In this document: one piece after another, positions 44,359 through 52,066 of the stretch
How positions within the stretch are numbered: position 1 is the stretch's first letter
Layout: the number at the start of each line of letters is the position of its first letter
NCBI GenBank assembly: GCA_021083345.1
Contig: JAJGRE010000003.1
Span: forward strand, 124,001-188,000
Direction of reading: 5' to 3'
Length of the DNA stretch: 64,000 nucleotides
From: Calditrichales bacterium MX18-03
GTDB lineage: Bacteria; Bacillota; Clostridia; Lutisporales; Lutisporaceae
Program-made: the position numbers and the translations under genes
The notes under the pieces: model-generated
Databases searched by the model: none
What the model was told of the DNA's origin: nothing
What the model saw: only the letters and a program-made list of their open reading frames with translations

Positions 44359-46135
44359 CCTTGAATACCCCCTGAACATACTGGGGAATGGGCTGCCCCG
44401 TCTCACGCCTGATCATCTCAACATAACGGTTCATATACTTGAAAGCCTCCCTTTTTTTTGCAGCTTTGTCCAGCATGTGCGGCGAGGGATAATTGACAAG
44501 CTTTGATTCATAGCCGTCATACTCATACAAGGTATTCAGCCGGTATAGATTGGATGGGCTGCGCTGGATCTCTTGGACATAAGCCAGCCGCTTCAAGACC
44601 CGGATGTCGCTTTCAGGACTATAATCAAAGGCGCAAAAGGTCTCAGCAAGGGGTATGATTTCTACGATTTTCGTAATGCAAATACGGCCATCCATATTCT
44701 GATGCTGAAATATGACATTGACGCAATGAATGATGTCCATGACAGCACTCTGCTCCGAATGGTAGTGGCTTGTTCCGGTCAGCATATTTTTAAGTCTGGG
44801 CACTGTTGTCTCCGGATTTGTAATATGTGTGGTAAACCAGGCTGCTACTGAAACTGATTGTACTAGCTGAATATAAGAAAACAGCGCATCTCCATCCCTC
44901 ACTTCACCTATGTTGGCCACATCCACCGACATCCGGAGGATGGTTTTGACCACGTCCTGCAGGCTCTTTCCGGGAATGGACTGTCCCTCAACGATCCGCT
45001 TCAGAGGATATTTCTCCATGATGTGCTGCTCGAAATAATCCTCTACTGTGCCGATATGAAGTGCATCATCCAAAAGCTCATACATGACATTCATGGTGGT
45101 TGTTTTGCCTGTGCCCAATCCCCCTTGCAGGCAGATGCTCATACCGGATCTGACCAACGCTGCAATCAGGACTCTGAGCCGCTCCTCTGCAAACAAGTTT
45201 CCGAATGAGGCGTTGCTTTGGTTGAATATCCGGATGCAAAGGTTGCGAGCTGAAAAGTAAGGCTTCTGTGTTACTGTGATCCGGGCACCGTCCCCTCTAT
45301 GGCAGAGGATCTCCGGATTGCCCGAGTCAAGCTGCATGCAGTATTTGTCGAAGCTGATGGCTCTGTCTTGTATCACTCTTGCCTGTTTTTCGGGTATTTG
45401 GATGAAACTGAGCCATATCTTGCAGCCGCACCAGCAGTAAACATATCGGCCATTATCTGAAAAACCTATTTCATTGATATCCGAGTAGGCCAGTTGGTCA
45501 ATCTGCATTAAGCCGAAAATCTCCTCATACAGACGCTGTACGACGATATCCAGTTTATCGCCAAAGCGCAGCACCGGGTTTTCCTGCCTGTACAATCGGC
45601 TAATGTCCGCTTCGTCCAGTTCATGCCGAATGCTCTCATATTCCGGCTCGATTCTTTGCTTTCTGATGCAGCCGCAGCGTTCCAGCAGCCTTCGGAAAGC
45701 ACCGTCCCTGCCGTTTGATTCCCGGTGCTCAAACCAGTGCAGCAAAATGGAAAACTGTTCTCTAGCCGTCAGCAACTCATGCTTATCAAAAGGTATGATG
45801 CGGTCAACCAAGCCATTGGCCTCACTGATGAACTCTTTTTCGCTGAGGATGCTGTCCTCCGGTTCGCCGGCTGCATTCTGCCTGTATAAGCTGAACCCGG
45901 TGAGCAGATCGGTCTTTATATTCGCTTTGATGATGCTGCGTGCTTCGGGCAGACCGGAGGTGGACTTTTCCTTGTAAACTTTGATAAGCTCGGTGATTTT
46001 GCGCTGCTGTTCATCTTCTGGGCCAGAATTGATCACATTGTTCATGTTGCGTTCTATCTGAAGCGTCAGATTGTCGATGCTCAAACATTTAACCAGTAAT
46101 TCTTCATTATGCCTTCCAAATCCATCTCTAGTCAA
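44351..46135 (-). CDS. TadA/CpaF-like secretion ATPase, divergent
   Basis: 594 residues from a TTG at 46135 after GAGGTG. The N-terminal ~330 residues are long and unlike the canonical tadA of this window. The ATPase core has Walker A QGGLGTGKTTTMN near residue 340, GTVEDYFEQH as the Asp box and NIGEVRDGDAL as Walker B; the HDGS element of TadA is replaced by VAAWFTTHI, which keeps a His. Likely an active motor. It overlaps the preceding gene by 4 bases. Confidence 0.82.
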   Translation of the reverse strand: MTRDGFGRHNEELLVKCLSIDNLTLQIERNMNNVINSGPEDEQQRKITELIKVYKEKSTSGLPEARSIIKANIKTDLLTGFSLYRQNAAGEPEDSILSEKEFISEANGLVDRIIPFDKHELLTAREQFSILLHWFEHRESNGRDGAFRRLLERCGCIRKQRIEPEYESIRHELDEADISRLYRQENPVLRFGDKLDIVVQRLYEEIFGLMQIDQLAYSDINEIGFSDNGRYVYCWCGCKIWLSFIQIPEKQARVIQDRAISFDKYCMQLDSGNPEILCHRGDGARITVTQKPYFSARNLCIRIFNQSNASFGNLFAEERLRVLIAALVRSGMSICLQGGLGTGKTTTMNVMYELLDDALHIGTVEDYFEQHIMEKYPLKRIVEGQSIPGKSLQDVVKTILRMSVDVANIGEVRDGDALFSYIQLVQSVSVAAWFTTHITNPETTVPRLKNMLTGTSHYHSEQSAVMDIIHCVNVIFQHQNMDGRICITKIVEIIPLAETFCAFDYSPESDIRVLKRLAYVQEIQRSPSNLYRLNTLYEYDGYESKLVNYPSPHMLDKAAKKREAFKYMNRYVEMIRRETGQPIPQYVQGVFKDA

Positions 46136-47004
46136 ATTCGCACCTCGGATTGTGAATATTTTTTCTTTAAAAACCTATTGAAAAGGGAACGCTTTTCGTA
46201 CCGGACTGCTTGTGCTTCAGGTATTTTCAGGCGTTTTGCCATAAATCCGCAAATCTCCGATATCTCGCTGGCAAAGGCGTACTCCTGGCAAGCAATGCTT
46301 CCGCTAAAATAAGAGTAGAAGTTCCTGTCCTGGCAGCAAGCTGTCATGACCTCGCTATCATAGCTTATACCAAACACATGCTCAAAACTGAAACGCCTTT
46401 TCAACCCTGCTGCCTGTCCTGACCAATCCTTATCCGGATAAAGCTTGTTCAATACCACAGTCGTTTTGTTCTGATCCAGCAGATACCTATTTGCTTCCTG
46501 GTACTTTATGTTTGAGAACAGCTCTTCCAGCATGATGGCATTGGGTGTGACTACCGCTATGATCTGATCTGCCCGTTCCAGATATTGCTTGTTTTCCGTC
46601 TTCACACCGGACGTCAAATCAACCAACACAATATCAAAGCCTTCAAGGCACCGGTCCAGTAAAACCGCATCGAAGCCGCGGCCTGTCTTGGTCAGCGCAT
46701 CATCCAGTCTTGAACCTGCGATCATGAACAGGTCCGGATTGATTCTGGTTGCGTAGGTACGGATGTGCTCCACTTGAAGGCTCTCATTAAAAACCTTCAG
46801 GCTGTCCAGTGTATATTTGACCTCCATGTCTCTTTCAATAAACCTTTCCATATAGCTTAAATGATCGCTGCGGTTTATCATGATGACTTTTCCCGCAGTC
46901 AGGCGCTGCAGTCCGAAACCGACAGCAGCCGCAACTGTAGAACAGCCTTCACCATGCAGTAAAGGAGACCATATGCACACCAGCACGCCTTTATTTCTTC
47001 GCAT
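46132..47004 (-). CDS. ParA/TadZ-like protein with degenerate P-loop
   Basis: 290 residues. A ParA/MinD-like fold is suggested by VCIWSPLLHGEGCSTVAAAVG at the start, FDIVLVDLTSGVKTENKQYLERADQII in the middle, and VVLNKLYPDKDW. The P-loop lacks the usual lysine (HGEGCST instead of GxGKT/S), so nucleotide hydrolysis is doubtful. It may be a structural or regulatory partner of the other CpaE-like protein in this operon. AAGGTG precedes the ATG. Confidence 0.65.
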   Translation of the reverse strand: MRRNKGVLVCIWSPLLHGEGCSTVAAAVGFGLQRLTAGKVIMINRSDHLSYMERFIERDMEVKYTLDSLKVFNESLQVEHIRTYATRINPDLFMIAGSRLDDALTKTGRGFDAVLLDRCLEGFDIVLVDLTSGVKTENKQYLERADQIIAVVTPNAIMLEELFSNIKYQEANRYLLDQNKTTVVLNKLYPDKDWSGQAAGLKRRFSFEHVFGISYDSEVMTACCQDRNFYSYFSGSIACQEYAFASEISEICGFMAKRLKIPEAQAVRYEKRSLFNRFLKKKYSQSEVRI

Positions 47005-47040
47005 CTTATCACCTTCTTCCTCGTATGGATTTACGTGTTA

Positions 47041-47616
47041 TTATTGAGCAGCCGGATGCTTCATGTAACCCGGCAGGTAGGTGACCGGGCTGGGGCTTTG
47101 GAAAGGATCAGCGTATAATACAACGAAAAGCTGCCCTTCATTGGAGGCTTCCTTAAGATACTCCTGCTCCTCTGCATTTAGAAAGAAAGAAAGCAGGTTG
47201 CCGTTCCTTTCCATGACTGTTGCCTTGGAAACCACTACGGCGTCCTCTGCTCCCGCCTTAAAAAGCTTGATATCGATCAGGCTGCTGCTCTCCAAAGCTT
47301 CAGGTACAGACCGTTCGGCGAATAAGTGATCTGTCAGGCGGTCGGTTTCCTCAAATTTGTGCACTGCTGCACTGGTCTGCTTTTCGGGTTTATTCTCCAC
47401 AGCCTGCTGAGCAGATACCGCTTCTGGAATCACCTGTTTGCCGTCATTCTGACCCTGTATAGCTGCTTCAGCATCCTCTGCACCACTGCCAACACCAGTA
47501 ACGGCATTCTTGTAGAACATACCGACGGCCAAGACAGCAGCAGCAAGAATGACGGCAACTGCAGCAAACTTCAGCTGCCGGAAGCGGATCCCCCTAAAAT
47601 GCTTGCCATAATTCAA
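47041..47616 (-). CDS. CpaB/RcpC-like anchored protein, truncated form
   Basis: 191 residues from a TTG at 47616, eight bases after GAGGGGG. One membrane segment at about residues 15-40 is followed by an acidic linker. The C-terminal part (SSLIDIKLFKAGAEDAVVVSK, then NAEEQEYLKEASNEGQLFVVLY, ending PVTYLPGYMKHP) resembles the C-terminal domain of CpaB. The N-terminal SAF domain seems missing. Synteny with cpaB in the first locus supports the call. Confidence 0.6.
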   Translation of the reverse strand: MNYGKHFRGIRFRQLKFAAVAVILAAAVLAVGMFYKNAVTGVGSGAEDAEAAIQGQNDGKQVIPEAVSAQQAVENKPEKQTSAAVHKFEETDRLTDHLFAERSVPEALESSSLIDIKLFKAGAEDAVVVSKATVMERNGNLLSFFLNAEEQEYLKEASNEGQLFVVLYADPFQSPSPVTYLPGYMKHPAAQ

Positions 47617-47651
47617 GCAAGCAACCCCCTCTCTGACTAGAATGCTCTTTA

Positions 47652-48800
47652 TTACCAGGAGCAAATAAAACCGGACAGTTTATCCATATCCTCAGCATAC
47701 TTTCCCCTCTCATCTGCAGCAATATATATGCCGGTAAAAGGTATGAAACTTCTGCTTAGGTCATTGTATACCCTTTTGAAATCCGGGGAGCGTATGTCGG
47801 CATTATTAATCAGTGCAACGGTTTTTTCGGGCACAAAGTCTTCCTTCAATGCTTCCAGCATCTTCAGATTCATCAAGTAATGATGCGGATTGCAGTCAAA
47901 AACCAGGACATCCAGGCTGGAATGCTTTATTGCACTTTGCGTCGTATCACATATTCCCGTACGGGTATCCAGCAGTGTTATATCCGACCTGCTTCGGACA
48001 TGATAAAGCAGCTTTTCAAAGTCCTCTCTCCCGATTTCTTCCGTATCTCCGGGCTTTCCGCTTATAATGCTCTGTTTTCCCATCTTGCAGCATTTTTCCA
48101 GTATCGAATGGTGTTCATTCCTTGTTATAATGTAGTTTAAAAGCTCATGGTACCGCCTATCCGGATTGAAATAGTGGTTGGCGGAATATCCTCGATCCAT
48201 ATTGATCAAGCTGCAAGAAAAACCTTTCTCTGCCAGACTGTGCATCAGATTCCATGCTGTATACGTTTTCCCCGTTGTGTGATTGGAAATGAACGATACC
48301 ACTGCTTTGCTGCCGGCTTTTGGGAAGCTATGCTTGTACTGTCCGGTAGGAGCCTTATGAAAAAGCCTTTTCATCCGTTTCAGCATGGAACCGCCTTTCT
48401 TAAGCGGGGACCGAGTCCTTTCCATGCCGGACAAGCTGCCTATTGCGCCAAACAACGCCATATCAATGGTTACAGAAGTAATTTCACTGCCCACCAAAAC
48501 CACATTGACGCCGCAATTATTCAGAAAGCTTTCGTAGTCCTCTCTCTCCCTGTCATCATCTCCGTAGATGTAGACGATTCTGCATCTGGCATTCTTGCAG
48601 GCAGTTGTCATTCTGATGACATCCTGCATATCCCCTTCCCCCGGCAAGTCATGTGCAATGAAAATTACATCAGGTTTGATGCTTTCCAACTGCTTGATGA
48701 TCTCCCCCTTTGTTTTGACCACGGTCACCGTACTTACACCCTCTATGCCTGCTATATAAGTCTCCATTTCATCATGGTCAATTGCTAGCAGGATTTTCAC
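47652..48800 (-). CDS. CpaE/TadZ-like protein: receiver-like plus P-loop ATPase domain
   Basis: 382 residues from the GTG at 48800, seven bases after GGAGG. The N-terminal ~120 residues resemble a receiver (KILLAIDHDEMETYI, then PDVIFIAHDLPGEG). The usual phospho-acceptor Asp position reads His-Asp, so activity is uncertain. The ATPase-like part has VSFISNHTTGKTYTAWNLM, lacking the KGG of canonical ParA but keeping Gly-Lys-Thr, plus ITLLDTRTGICD. First gene of the second Tad-like operon, 45 bases after a consensus -10. Confidence 0.7.
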   Translation of the reverse strand: MKILLAIDHDEMETYIAGIEGVSTVTVVKTKGEIIKQLESIKPDVIFIAHDLPGEGDMQDVIRMTTACKNARCRIVYIYGDDDREREDYESFLNNCGVNVVLVGSEITSVTIDMALFGAIGSLSGMERTRSPLKKGGSMLKRMKRLFHKAPTGQYKHSFPKAGSKAVVSFISNHTTGKTYTAWNLMHSLAEKGFSCSLINMDRGYSANHYFNPDRRYHELLNYIITRNEHHSILEKCCKMGKQSIISGKPGDTEEIGREDFEKLLYHVRSRSDITLLDTRTGICDTTQSAIKHSSLDVLVFDCNPHHYLMNLKMLEALKEDFVPEKTVALINNADIRSPDFKRVYNDLSRSFIPFTGIYIAADERGKYAEDMDKLSGFICSW

Positions 48801-48844
48801 AACCGCTCCTCCATTTTCCATATTATTACATTTAATATGATTTG

Positions 48845-48873
48845 ATTGTACATTTATTTCCATATTTTGTCAA
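48845..48873 (-). promoter_or_regulatory. SigmaA promoter of the second Tad-like operon
   Basis: TTGACA (48873-48868), 17 bases, TACAAT (48850-48845) on the minus strand. Confidence 0.8.
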
Positions 48874-49005
48874 TATTTTATTTTTTCTTGCAAATTGAGA
48901 AGGATTGCGTTAGAATGTACAGGCACTAAAGTTTTTTCTGCATTTGCCGACATAATGAATATAAGATTGTATTAGCGCAATGCTCCGAAGGGACGGGGAA
49001 ACGGG

Positions 49006-49260
49006 ATGAGGAGAAAGAGAAAGGGTGCAGATTCTGCGTTGTACCAGCAACTGGCTTTTGACAGCATCAGCCTGAATGTAGGCGACCAGCTTTATAAGAA
49101 CGGTGCTCTGTATGCTGTGGTTACAGGTGAAAGTGATGAGCTGTATTTCCTGAGGAAGGTCAGCAGCGGGTGTGATATGTCAACCCCCTATTTTAAGAGC
49201 ACCCTTATCGACAGTATCCTTTTCGGAAAACTGGCAATCAATCAACTGAGCTACAAATGA
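49006..49260 (+). CDS. Small hypothetical protein, 84 residues
   Basis: Starts with RRKRKGADSALYQQL, then a probably beta-rich body (NVGDQLYKNGALYAVVTGES, in two short pieces: QLYKNGALYAVVTG) and a C-terminal ILFGKLAINQL. It is followed at once by a strong terminator. It faces away from the Tad-like operon. The charged start and small size are seen in clostridial proteins of unknown function. I do not recognise the family; ribosome site (GGGACGGGGAAAC) is weak but present. Confidence 0.6.
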   Translation: MRRKRKGADSALYQQLAFDSISLNVGDQLYKNGALYAVVTGESDELYFLRKVSSGCDMSTPYFKSTLIDSILFGKLAINQLSYK

Positions 49261-49261
49261 C

Positions 49262-49295
49262 AAAAGCAAGAGGGATAACCCCCTTGCCTTTTTTA
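49262..49295. terminator. Bidirectional terminator
   Basis: GCAAGAGGG and CCCCCTTGC form a stem with a short loop, then CTTTTTTATT on the plus strand and TTTTGTC on the minus. It serves the small ORF and the deacetylase gene. Confidence 0.85.
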
Positions 49296-50399
49296 TTCTT
49301 CCAGCTTATAGGTCCTCAATGTCTTGCCTTTTAAGCTGTCCCTATTTATGTTTTCTTTTTCCGATTCGGGTATGGTGATAGTATCCGGATCTCCATCGCT
49401 GATAAATCTTCTGTGGGGGTATTTGTCAAACACAGCCAGCCAATCGTACATGCCGACACCTGCTGTATTGGCTTCGCTGGCCCTGACCCTCGGCAGCTTT
49501 AGGGGATCGTATTTCAAGCTGACCGGAGAATAGGCAGGATTGCTTCCTACTTTCAGTATAGCCCGGTGGTTGTAGCTTGTATCCTGATACGTCCCTTGTG
49601 CCGCATATTTGTAATCGTCACCCTTAGGCCCGATCCCATATGGCAGCGCCAGTGCATATACATCGTAGTCCGGCAAATACGACAGTGTCTGCTTTACATT
49701 TAGCGCTAGCGCCTTTTGAACGCCTTGCGCATCCAGCTTGCCCAAGTTCTCATGGGTATAGCTGTGGTTTCCGATATCATAACCGTTTTGTATCAAAAAA
49801 TCATATTTATCCTTGATTAGTGCCTTCTGTCTGAAGGGCAGCGGGTAATAGACAAAAAAGCTTCCGCCAGCACCAAAATCCGGATGACGTTTCTTGAAAT
49901 CCTCCAAGATTCCAACTGCACAATCAGGATCCAGGCGCTTTTGACCGTTTTCTTCAATGATATTGAACTGGTTCAGCAAACCGTCATCGAAGGCCAGCAC
50001 CACCGGCGATAAGCCTGCTTCCACCTGGATGTTGTTTTCAATATAGTCTTTGAGTGAAATCAGTCTGTATCCCTTTTCATACAGGACATCAAGATCCTTC
50101 CTGAAATTCTCCGGAGTTCTGACCCACTCTTCTTCCTTTTCACCGATTCCATGATACATCAGAATCATGACCTGCCCGTTTTCATTGGGTCTTATCTTAG
50201 AAAAATCTATTTCTTCTACATCTTTTTCCTGCACCTGCGGCGTCTGTTGTTCCGGCAGCTTTCCTTCCTGCAGCGGTTTCTCCTGGCTTTCCTTGACGGT
50301 GTTTTCTTTAGGTTCTTCCCGCCAGGAGCTGCATCCAGCCAGAATAATAAGCATCAATAGTGGCAATAGGGCTGCAAATAAGCTTCGATTAAACTTCAT
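49293..50399 (-). CDS. Lipoprotein polysaccharide deacetylase (NodB domain)
   Basis: 368 residues. A lipoprotein signal ends LIILAGCSS, with the lipid-acceptor Cys near 23, followed by a Pro/Glu/Gln linker. The NodB domain has VMILMYHGIG, VLAFDDG with the metal and catalytic aspartates, and GYDIGNHSYTHENLG with the His-x3-His metal pair, so the active site is intact. The long insert with VYALALPYGIGP also fits. Such enzymes deacetylate N-acetylglucosamine in peptidoglycan or exopolysaccharide outside the cell. AAGGAG precedes the ATG. Confidence 0.92.
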   Translation of the reverse strand: MKFNRSLFAALLPLLMLIILAGCSSWREEPKENTVKESQEKPLQEGKLPEQQTPQVQEKDVEEIDFSKIRPNENGQVMILMYHGIGEKEEEWVRTPENFRKDLDVLYEKGYRLISLKDYIENNIQVEAGLSPVVLAFDDGLLNQFNIIEENGQKRLDPDCAVGILEDFKKRHPDFGAGGSFFVYYPLPFRQKALIKDKYDFLIQNGYDIGNHSYTHENLGKLDAQGVQKALALNVKQTLSYLPDYDVYALALPYGIGPKGDDYKYAAQGTYQDTSYNHRAILKVGSNPAYSPVSLKYDPLKLPRVRASEANTAGVGMYDWLAVFDKYPHRRFISDGDPDTITIPESEKENINRDSLKGKTLRTYKLEE

Positions 50400-50643
50400 C
50401 CCCTGCTCCTTTCATTTTAACGTAACACTATTATATCAGATGCTTCATGCAATTTCGACAGAATCCGGGTTTCAAGCATGACAAAAATTTTGGGTTTTTT
50501 GCCATGATATCACTGATTGTGCTGCTGTGTGAAAGCATTCTTACACTTTCCAGACTGCGTTTTTTAATATTGCATAAAATATAAAGGCGACCATTCATTG
50601 AAATTGCTTTCCAAAGTCGAATCTGCTGGCGGGAGGGAAAACC

Positions 50644-50832
50644 ATGTCGTTGAAATACGGTATGTTTACCAATATCCGAGGTCAGCGTGTTGAATTTGCA
50701 ACAGAGCTGATCGTACCCCAGGACAGACACTATCACAGGGAAGCAAAGTCACAGAAATCTCAGCTGGAAAGTGAACACAAGCATGGTACCAGCAAAGACA
50801 TCAAAACACCAATAGAGAAAAAAATGACATAA
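50644..50832 (+). CDS. Small hypothetical protein, 62 residues
   Basis: ATG 50644 follows GGGAGGGAAAACC. The peptide begins SLKYGMFTNIRGQRVEFAT and becomes highly charged and Lys/His/Ser-rich (HYHREAKSQKSQLESEHKHG). It is followed by a strong terminator, so it looks like a real single-gene unit. It sits near the SASP gene, and small basic clostridial proteins of this type are sometimes spore-associated, but that is a guess. Confidence 0.65.
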   Translation: MSLKYGMFTNIRGQRVEFATELIVPQDRHYHREAKSQKSQLESEHKHGTSKDIKTPIEKKMT

Positions 50833-50846
50833 CTGGCACCGGCTCA

Positions 50847-50873
50847 AGAAGGCTTATCCGGCCTTCTTTTTTA
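50847..50873 (+). terminator. Terminator of the 62-residue ORF
   Basis: AGAAGGC and GCCTTCT stem with a short loop, then TTTTTTA. Confidence 0.85.
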
Positions 50874-50904
50874 TGATGAAATGCTAGTGCGGGCAGTTAA
50901 AATG

Positions 50905-50953
50905 AATTTATTATTGTATCGGAAAGTTATACTTACCGATACAATAATAAATT
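50905..50953. repeat. Perfect 18-bp inverted repeat upstream of the SASP gene
   Basis: AATTTATTATTGTATCGG and its exact complement flank a 13-base loop. No T run follows on either strand. It is the largest unexplained palindrome in the window outside terminators. It could be an RNA hairpin, a protein site or a small repeat remnant. Confidence 0.7.
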
Positions 50954-51097
50954 TCCTGAAACTATAATTATATGCTGAACTAATCGAATTTATGCATAAA
51001 AACAATTAGTTCTAACATATTTTTTTTAAAAAAGGTTAAATTAATAGTGCAACATCAAATTTTTAAGAAATCATAAATAATGAAGGAGGAATAACAT

Positions 51098-51322
51098 ATG
51101 GCAGCAGGAAGTGGAAAATTCAATAAGGGTCTTGAAGTACCGAATGCCCATAAGGCACTTGATAATATGAAATATGAAATCGCATCGGAATTGAATCTGC
51201 CGGTGCATCAGGGTTCTGAAGACTATTGGGGAAACCTGACCTCCAAGGACTGTGGAAAAGTGGGAGGCAGGATGGTCAAAAAACTGGTTGAAATGGCTGA
51301 GAATCAGCTTCAGAACCAATAA
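51098..51322 (+). CDS. Small acid-soluble spore protein, alpha/beta type
   Basis: 74 residues, AAGGAGG before ATG 51098. The two conserved blocks are ALDNMKYEIASELNLP, containing the germination protease region, and WGNLTSKDCGKVGGRMVKKLVEMAE, the DNA-contacting helix. The protein coats spore DNA in the forespore and protects it from UV and heat. It would be transcribed by sigma-G; I could not identify its promoter with confidence. It is direct evidence of endosporulation. Confidence 0.95.
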   Translation: MAAGSGKFNKGLEVPNAHKALDNMKYEIASELNLPVHQGSEDYWGNLTSKDCGKVGGRMVKKLVEMAENQLQNQ

Positions 51323-51324
51323 TA

Positions 51325-51356
51325 GAAACCAATGGGTCACCCCATTGGTTTCTTCC
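51325..51356 (+). terminator. Terminator of the SASP gene
   Basis: AAACCAATGGG and CCCATTGGTTT, an 11-bp perfect stem with a TCAC loop, then CTTCC. Confidence 0.85.
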
Positions 51357-51401
51357 TGTATAAGGCCTCAATCAGCCTCAGAATTTGTCTGAATTTTGTC
51401 T

Positions 51402-51431
51402 TTGATTCAGTTTCACACCTTATGCTATAAT
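51402..51431 (+). promoter_or_regulatory. SigmaA promoter of the DUF4364 gene
   Basis: TTGATT (51402-51407), 18 bases, TATAAT (51426-51431). Confidence 0.6.
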
Positions 51432-51453
51432 GGAACGGCAAGGAGTGATGGAT

Positions 51454-51978
51454 ATGACAACAGATACAGGCAGAATTGCAGATAACAAGCTGATTATCCT
51501 CTATATCTTGGACAGGCTGGATATGCCCCTGACAAAGCTGCAAACCAGCAATATCGTACTGGAAAACAACCTGATCGATTTTTTCACGCTGCAGCAATGT
51601 CTGGCTGAACTGGAGCAATCCGACCTGGTAAAGCTGGTTGAATATCAGAGAAAAACTGCTTATGAGATCAGCGAAACTGGAAGAAAAGCCGTTGATGTCT
51701 TTATCAAACGCATTCCCAGATCAACAGCGGCCGCCATTGACCGTTATATCTCCCTCAATAAGGAAGCCTTGAAAAAGGAATCAGAGCTTACAGCAGACTT
51801 CAGCAAGGTCAATGACAAGGAATATATCGTCAATTTGAAGGTTATTGAGCGGGATATGGTGTTGATCGATTTGAGGCTCAGCGTTGTCTCAGCCAAGCAA
51901 GCCAAGCAGATATGCGAAAAATGGAAGGATTCCTCCGAAAAGATTTACGGTCAGATCATGAGTACCTTGATCAATTGA
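51454..51978 (+). CDS. DUF4364 family protein (winged-helix-like)
   Basis: 174 residues from ATG 51454, eight bases after AAGGAG. The first ~80 residues (DNKLIILYILDRLDMPLT, TLQQCLAELEQSDLVKL, AYEISETGRKAV) look like a PadR/MarR-like winged helix that reads as a DNA-binding regulator. The C-terminal half, with an IVNLKVIERDMVLIDLRL strand pair, is typical of the family in Clostridia. Its target is unknown. It precedes ychF but each has its own promoter. Confidence 0.85.
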   Translation: MTTDTGRIADNKLIILYILDRLDMPLTKLQTSNIVLENNLIDFFTLQQCLAELEQSDLVKLVEYQRKTAYEISETGRKAVDVFIKRIPRSTAAAIDRYISLNKEALKKESELTADFSKVNDKEYIVNLKVIERDMVLIDLRLSVVSAKQAKQICEKWKDSSEKIYGQIMSTLIN

Positions 51979-51985
51979 AAAAAAT

Positions 51986-52013
51986 TTGATATTTATTGAT
52001 TTATTGTTATAAT
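51986..52013 (+). promoter_or_regulatory. SigmaA promoter of the YchF-family gene
   Basis: TTGATA (51986-51991), 16 bases, TATAAT (52008-52013), with AGGAGG before the start. Confidence 0.65.
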
Positions 52014-52066
52014 AATTAAGGAAAATACTTTGCTTTAAATAGAATGATACATAGGAGGTTTCATCT

